DNA from: CBDHDJ01 sp965261645
GTDB taxonomy: Bacteria > Pseudomonadota > Alphaproteobacteria > SHVV01
DNA length: 64,000 nt
Direction of reading: 5' to 3'
NCBI GenBank assembly: GCA_965261645.1
Contig: CBDHDJ010000003.1
Location: 806,001-870,000 of the forward strand
The position numbers and the translations under genes were made by a program. Position 1 is the first letter of the stretch, and the number at the start of each line of letters is the position of its first letter. Shown here in pieces: positions 60,219 through 64,000 of the stretch. The notes beneath the pieces are model-generated. The model saw nothing but the letters and a program-made list of their open reading frames with translations. It had not been told where the DNA came from and did not search any database.

Positions 60219-61205
60219 TTATCGGACGTGAATCTCGCCGTCGGGGTAGAACGCCCTGAAGGCGAACGCGAAATCAACACCGTAAGGATGATCGATGAGC
60301 TCACCGCTGTCCGTGTGGCGTTGCACCATGACGTTGCCCACATCGACGCCCTTGGCAATCCGCGGATTGTCGAGCGCCGAGTTCTGACCGGGCTCCCAGG
60401 TAATGATGAAGTTCCCCGTCTCGATCCGCAGCCGCTCGCGCAAAAGATCGAGACTCCACGCCTCGTCGCCGATCGTCATGACACGGGCCAATGGCGCAAT
60501 GGTCGTCGGCAGTGGTCCGGAATAAAAGGGATAGGGCCGCGAGCGCGAATCGTAGCCCGCATAGGGGTTGCGGCCATAGCTGCGGAAGATCGAGATGCGC
60601 GGCACCAGCACCTTGCCGTCCGGTGCGCGCTCGCGGAACCGCGCATAGGACTCAATACGAGCAGGCAACACCTTGAGCACGGTTCCGGTGAGTTCGCCGA
60701 CAATCGCCTCACCGACGAACTGCTGCCACCAACTATCAGTCTGGCGGTCATACATGACCAGGTCGGAAAAACGGAGTTTGCCCGTGGTGCCGAACTCGAG
60801 AATGCGGCCCGCCGCGCGCCGGTCAAATACCACCGCCGCGTTGCACAGCGGGCAGAACGTCACCGCGATGGGGACGCCACCCACCGTGTCGTTGACGATC
60901 TCGTGCCACATCAGAACCTGGAGGGGATAGGCCCGCTTATCGCCGTTGATCTCCACGCCGATCACCGGCTCGGACTCGGCAAGATGATCGACCTCGGCGA
61001 CAGCCTCGAAGCGAGGATCGTCGATCGAGGGGATTCCGTCTTTCGGCGGACCGCCCGAGAGGATTTCGTTGAAATTGATCGATGTCTTGGAGAAATCCGT
61101 ATTCGGCCATTCATGCGACCACATCGAAGGGTTCGCCCATGCCGTGCTGGCAAGCGCCAGGAACAGGGCAATGACACAAGCAAAGGCGGTAGGCCGAAGC
61201 AACAT
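60219..61205 (-). CDS. DUF3179-domain exported protein
   Basis: A 328-aa protein with a signal peptide (1-24, ending AWA). The DUF3179 domain shows VIGVEINGDKRAYPLQVL, MWHEIVNDTVGGVPIAVTFCPLC and AGRILEFGTTGKLRFSDLVMYDR. The CPLC pair might bind metal or form a disulfide in the periplasm. ATG 61205 has GGAG 6 nt upstream and begins the signal sequence; longer frames upstream (to 61388) overlap the promoter region of the divergent oxidase. Function of the family is unknown. Confidence 0.85.
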   Translation of the reverse strand: MLLRPTAFACVIALFLALASTAWANPSMWSHEWPNTDFSKTSINFNEILSGGPPKDGIPSIDDPRFEAVAEVDHLAESEPVIGVEINGDKRAYPLQVLMWHEIVNDTVGGVPIAVTFCPLCNAAVVFDRRAAGRILEFGTTGKLRFSDLVMYDRQTDSWWQQFVGEAIVGELTGTVLKVLPARIESYARFRERAPDGKVLVPRISIFRSYGRNPYAGYDSRSRPYPFYSGPLPTTIAPLARVMTIGDEAWSLDLLRERLRIETGNFIITWEPGQNSALDNPRIAKGVDVGNVMVQRHTDSGELIDHPYGVDFAFAFRAFYPDGEIHVR

Positions 61206-61390
61206 GGCGACTCCGCATGCTACGTTCATCGGGTGATCGACATGGTGGAGAGGGCCTGCCTCCAGTGCAACATGCAGATCATCACAGTTTGGTGAAGCTC
61301 CGGGACTTCGCAGCGGAGACGAATCAGAACCAATGGTTGACCCACAACCGGATCGCGCCTGACACTGCCGCGGGTTGAGGGACTTCAATT

Positions 61391-62560
61391 ATGGTCGACC
61401 GGGTTGAATGCATCGTCATCGGCGCGGGCGTAATCGGCCTCGCGATCGCCCGGGCGCTCGCGCTGGCCGGCCGCGAGGTCATCGTCCTCGAAGCGCAGAG
61501 TTCCATCGGCACCGAGACGAGCTCGCGCAACAGCGAGGTGATTCACGCCGGAATCTACTATCCGCCGGACAGCCTCAAGGCCCGCTTTTGCGTGCCCGGC
61601 AGGAAGGCGTTGTACGACTATTGCGAAGACCGCGGTATCGGCCATGCCCGCCTCGGTAAATTGATCGTTGCAACAACAGAGGATCAGCTGCCGCTGCTCG
61701 ATGAGCTGAAGGCGACCGGTACTGCCAACGGTGTCGATGATCTGGCATTGCTCGACGCACGCGGAGCGCGGGCGCTCGAGCCGCGAGTGGTGTGCGCGGG
61801 CGCGTTGCTCTCGCCCTCCACTGGGATCATTGACAGCCACGCCTTGATGCTGAGCTACCAGGGTGAGGCCGAAGCCCACGGGGCAACGATCGCGTTCCTC
61901 AGTCCGGTGCTCGACGGCGAAGTCGCGGACGACGGGTTCAGGCTGCGGGTGGGCCAGAGGAATGGCGGCCCGGTCACGCTCGCGTGCGTAATTTTGATCA
62001 ACGCCGCCGGGCTTCGCGCCCCAGATGTGGCGCGCAGCGTCGTGGGCGTGCCGTCGGCCACGGTGCCCCGCTATAGATTGGTGAAAGGGAACTATTTCAA
62101 CCTGAGGGGGCGCTCGCCGTTCAGCCACCTGATCTATCCAGTTCCGGATGCCGGCTCGCTCGGCATTCACATCACCCTCGATCTTGCGGGCCAAGCGCGC
62201 TTCGGGCCCGACCAGGAGCCCGTGGACGCCATCGACTACGATGTCGATCCTGGCCGCGCGGCGGCCTTCTATGACGCGATACACCGATACTATCCCGACC
62301 TCGCCGATGACAGCTTGCTGCCGAGCTACGCTGGCATTCGGCCCAAGGTTACCCTGCCAGGCGGTGGCACATCGGACTTCATGATCACGGAAAAAGCTGA
62401 TCACGGTGTCCCCGGCCTGGTTAATCTCTTCGGTATCGAATCCCCCGGTCTCACCGCTGCACTCGCCATCGCCGATTACGTCGCGGGCGAGCTCGACGGG
62501 AGCCGCGCCAAGCCTGGCCCGATCCGCGTGACGACGGCTTGCGCCGAGGGGAGCCATTAA
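61391..62560 (+). CDS. FAD-dependent oxidoreductase, L-2-hydroxyglutarate oxidase (LhgO) type
   Basis: A 389-aa DAO-family flavoprotein. The FAD Rossmann motif VIGAGVIGLAIARAL starts at residue 9, with VIVLEAQSSIGTETSSRNSEVIHAGIYY split over the next 40 residues. That latter part (SRNSEVIHAGIYYP) is typical of LhgO and relatives. The C-terminal FGIESPGLTAALAIADYVA is the second FAD contact. The family oxidises L-2-hydroxyglutarate or related 2-hydroxyacids, passing electrons to quinone or oxygen. It is divergent from the DUF3179 gene and 44 bp upstream of the MipA/OmpV gene. Confidence 0.88.
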   Translation: MVDRVECIVIGAGVIGLAIARALALAGREVIVLEAQSSIGTETSSRNSEVIHAGIYYPPDSLKARFCVPGRKALYDYCEDRGIGHARLGKLIVATTEDQLPLLDELKATGTANGVDDLALLDARGARALEPRVVCAGALLSPSTGIIDSHALMLSYQGEAEAHGATIAFLSPVLDGEVADDGFRLRVGQRNGGPVTLACVILINAAGLRAPDVARSVVGVPSATVPRYRLVKGNYFNLRGRSPFSHLIYPVPDAGSLGIHITLDLAGQARFGPDQEPVDAIDYDVDPGRAAAFYDAIHRYYPDLADDSLLPSYAGIRPKVTLPGGGTSDFMITEKADHGVPGLVNLFGIESPGLTAALAIADYVAGELDGSRAKPGPIRVTTACAEGSH

Positions 62561-62604
62561 GTTACCGTCCGGGCGCGGGACGAAGGACGACAAAGGGGGC
62601 ACGG

Positions 62605-63471
62605 ATGGAGGATCGAGCGGCTGTGGGATCGTGGCTGCGCCGGCCAGGCGGCCGCAGCGCCTTTCTCGCGCTTGTTCTCGCATGCGGGTGTCTCCTTCTC
62701 GCTACCGGTCCGGCGAAGGCCAGCGGCTACGGCTGGGGGCTTGAGGCGTGGCTCGCCGGTGCCAATGCGGTGAGCCCGCCGCCGGCAGACGCGTGGGCAG
62801 TCAATCTCGGCATCGGGGCCGGCTACGTGCCTGATTATCTTGGCAGTGACGATTATGAGGGCACGATATTGCCGCTCGTCGACATCGAATGGCGCCGCGC
62901 CTATTTCATCTGCACCCAGCGCGGTGTCGGCACGCACTTCATCTGCAAAGGGAACCTCCGGATCGGCGGGCGCCTAACCTACGACCGCGGCCGCGAGCCG
63001 GACGACAACATCCTCCTCAACGGGTTGGAGGAGATCGATCCCAGCATCGAGGCCGGCCTTTTTCTGCTCACCTACAGCGGAGCATGGCGGTTCTTCGCCG
63101 ATGTTCACCGCGGCGTCACGGACGGCCACGAGGGCACCTTAGTGAGCGGCGGCGGCGCCATGGGCGGCCGGTTCAGCGAACGCGCCAGCCTCATTTTCGG
63201 CGGCGGGGCCACCTGGATGGACGGTACCTATGCCGAAGCTTATTTCGGTGTTCCGGCCAATCGCACCACGGTGCTGCGGCCCTTTTTTACGCCGGAGAGC
63301 GGGTTCCGCGACGTCGATGGCTACATGCACCTGATCTACAACTTCACCCAACAGGTTTATTTGTCGCTGGACACGCGCGTCACCCTGTTCGTCGGCGATG
63401 CCAACGATAGCCCCCTGATCGAACAATCCTACCAGGCGTTCACCGGCATGGTGGTGGGCTACCGCTTCTAG
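62605..63471 (+). CDS. MipA/OmpV-family outer-membrane protein
   Basis: A 288-aa exported beta-barrel protein. The N-terminal 39 residues form a long signal peptide (twin Arg-Arg early, hydrophobic core LALVLACGCLLLATG, cut after AKA). The barrel begins with NLGIGAGYVPDYLGSDDYEG, diagnostic of MipA/OmpV, and ends with the aromatic F in MVVGYRF. Members are scaffolds for murein-synthesising machinery or antigenic porin-like proteins. ATG 62605 is chosen since the upstream 22 codons overlap the end of the oxidase gene. Confidence 0.87.
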   Translation: MEDRAAVGSWLRRPGGRSAFLALVLACGCLLLATGPAKASGYGWGLEAWLAGANAVSPPPADAWAVNLGIGAGYVPDYLGSDDYEGTILPLVDIEWRRAYFICTQRGVGTHFICKGNLRIGGRLTYDRGREPDDNILLNGLEEIDPSIEAGLFLLTYSGAWRFFADVHRGVTDGHEGTLVSGGGAMGGRFSERASLIFGGGATWMDGTYAEAYFGVPANRTTVLRPFFTPESGFRDVDGYMHLIYNFTQQVYLSLDTRVTLFVGDANDSPLIEQSYQAFTGMVVGYRF

Positions 63472-63551
63472 GACGGTGGCTCACCTCGCGCCCCACGCTA
63501 TTGGGTTGCGGGACACCTGAAGGCCCCCCTCCAGCACATCGCGGACTCCTC

Positions 63552-64000
63552 ATGTCTCATCTGCAAGTCATCTCGCCGGTCGACGGCCGCATTTACGCCG
63601 AACGGCCGTTGGCGAGCGCGGACGAGGTCGACCGGACCTTGGCTCGGGCCCGAGCGGCGCACTCCGAATGGCGGCACGTGCCGATCGCCGAGCGAGCCGC
63701 CTTTTGCACGCGCTTTGTCGATGCCTTCGTCGCCGAAACAGACGAGATCGCCGCCGAGCTCACCTGGCAGATGGGGCGGCCGATCTCCCAGACACCCGGC
63801 GAGGTGCGAGGCTTCGAGGAACGCGCGCGCCACATGGTCGCTATCGCCGAGACGGCGCTCGCTCCCCTCGAGGTCGGCGCGAAAGCCGGCTTCAGCCGCT
63901 TCATCCGCCGCGAGCCCCTCGGCGTCGTGCTGACCATCGCCGCGTGGAATTATCCCTACCTGATAGCCGTCAATTCGCTCGTCCCGGCGATCATGGCGGG
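63552..64000 (+). CDS. Aldehyde dehydrogenase, N-terminal part (runs off the window)
   Basis: 149 codons from ATG 63552 to the window end. The sequence has SPVDGRIYAERPLASADEVD, then RAAFCTRFVDAF, AELTWQMGRPISQTPGEV and REPLGVVLTIAAWNYPYLIA. The last is the NAD-binding IxxWNxP motif of the ALDH superfamily. The catalytic Cys and Glu lie beyond the window. An NAD-dependent aldehyde oxidase role follows from the family; the substrate is unknown. Confidence 0.9.
   Translation, partial: MSHLQVISPVDGRIYAERPLASADEVDRTLARARAAHSEWRHVPIAERAAFCTRFVDAFVAETDEIAAELTWQMGRPISQTPGEVRGFEERARHMVAIAETALAPLEVGAKAGFSRFIRREPLGVVLTIAAWNYPYLIAVNSLVPAIMA

Overview
The window looks like the chromosome of a high-GC alphaproteobacterium, probably near Rhodospirillales. 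The pointers are an ArsR-methyltransferase/metF/metH operon, MlaA/MlaC, stacked DMT exporters and strongly GC-biased third codon positions. The exact taxon cannot be fixed by reading. Two housekeeping flanks (about 1-29.4 kb and 52.4-64 kb) enclose a 23 kb zone (about 29.5-52.4 kb) of insertion sequences and gene wreckage.

Left flank. A partial AmpD amidase and a TerB/J-domain protein (both -) are followed on + by a DMT permease, an SDR oxidoreductase and a fused HyuA-HyuB/5-oxoprolinase. On -, an ArsR-methyltransferase, metF and metH form a tightly overlapping methionine operon. Next come mlaA-mlaC, then a HEPN gene split by an IS256 element with a perfect 9-bp target duplication; its partner gene survives. 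ettA, two DMT permeases, msrA, an Rdx (SelT/W/H) protein, a 53-aa basic protein and a cold-shock gene follow. An otsB/GH15/otsA/glk trehalose-glucose operon, a second cold-shock gene and an FkbM-like methyltransferase complete this flank.

Accessory zone. It opens with a 50-nt 3' fragment of tRNA-Met(CAU), placed as an island attachment scar would be. Beyond it lie a decayed CoxL C-terminus, an intact PhyH dioxygenase, the first 28 codons of a DMT permease, an IS3 element, a cut IS1595 element, a cupin reading frame fused to IS sequence, a second IS3-type element, and a betaine-type ABC binding protein whose permease gene is broken by a nonsense codon and an IS. From 37.3 to 52.4 kb insertion sequences are nested in one another: five copies of one 1,444-bp IS5-like element, two unrelated IS256 elements, two IS630 elements and two IS1595 elements. 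Removing them on their duplications restores the C-terminus of one minus-strand protein, with a TPR-like segment followed by a cold-shock-like OB fold.

Right flank. A SPOR-tailed D-Ala-D-Ala carboxypeptidase (+) faces a minus-strand cluster galU-ugd-pgm/pmm-psuG for sugar-nucleotide supply. A 121-bp MITE whose ends match one of the IS630 elements sits at the 3' end of a membrane J-domain gene. A VWA protein, a DUF3179 protein, an LhgO-type oxidase, a MipA/OmpV protein and a partial aldehyde dehydrogenase finish the window.
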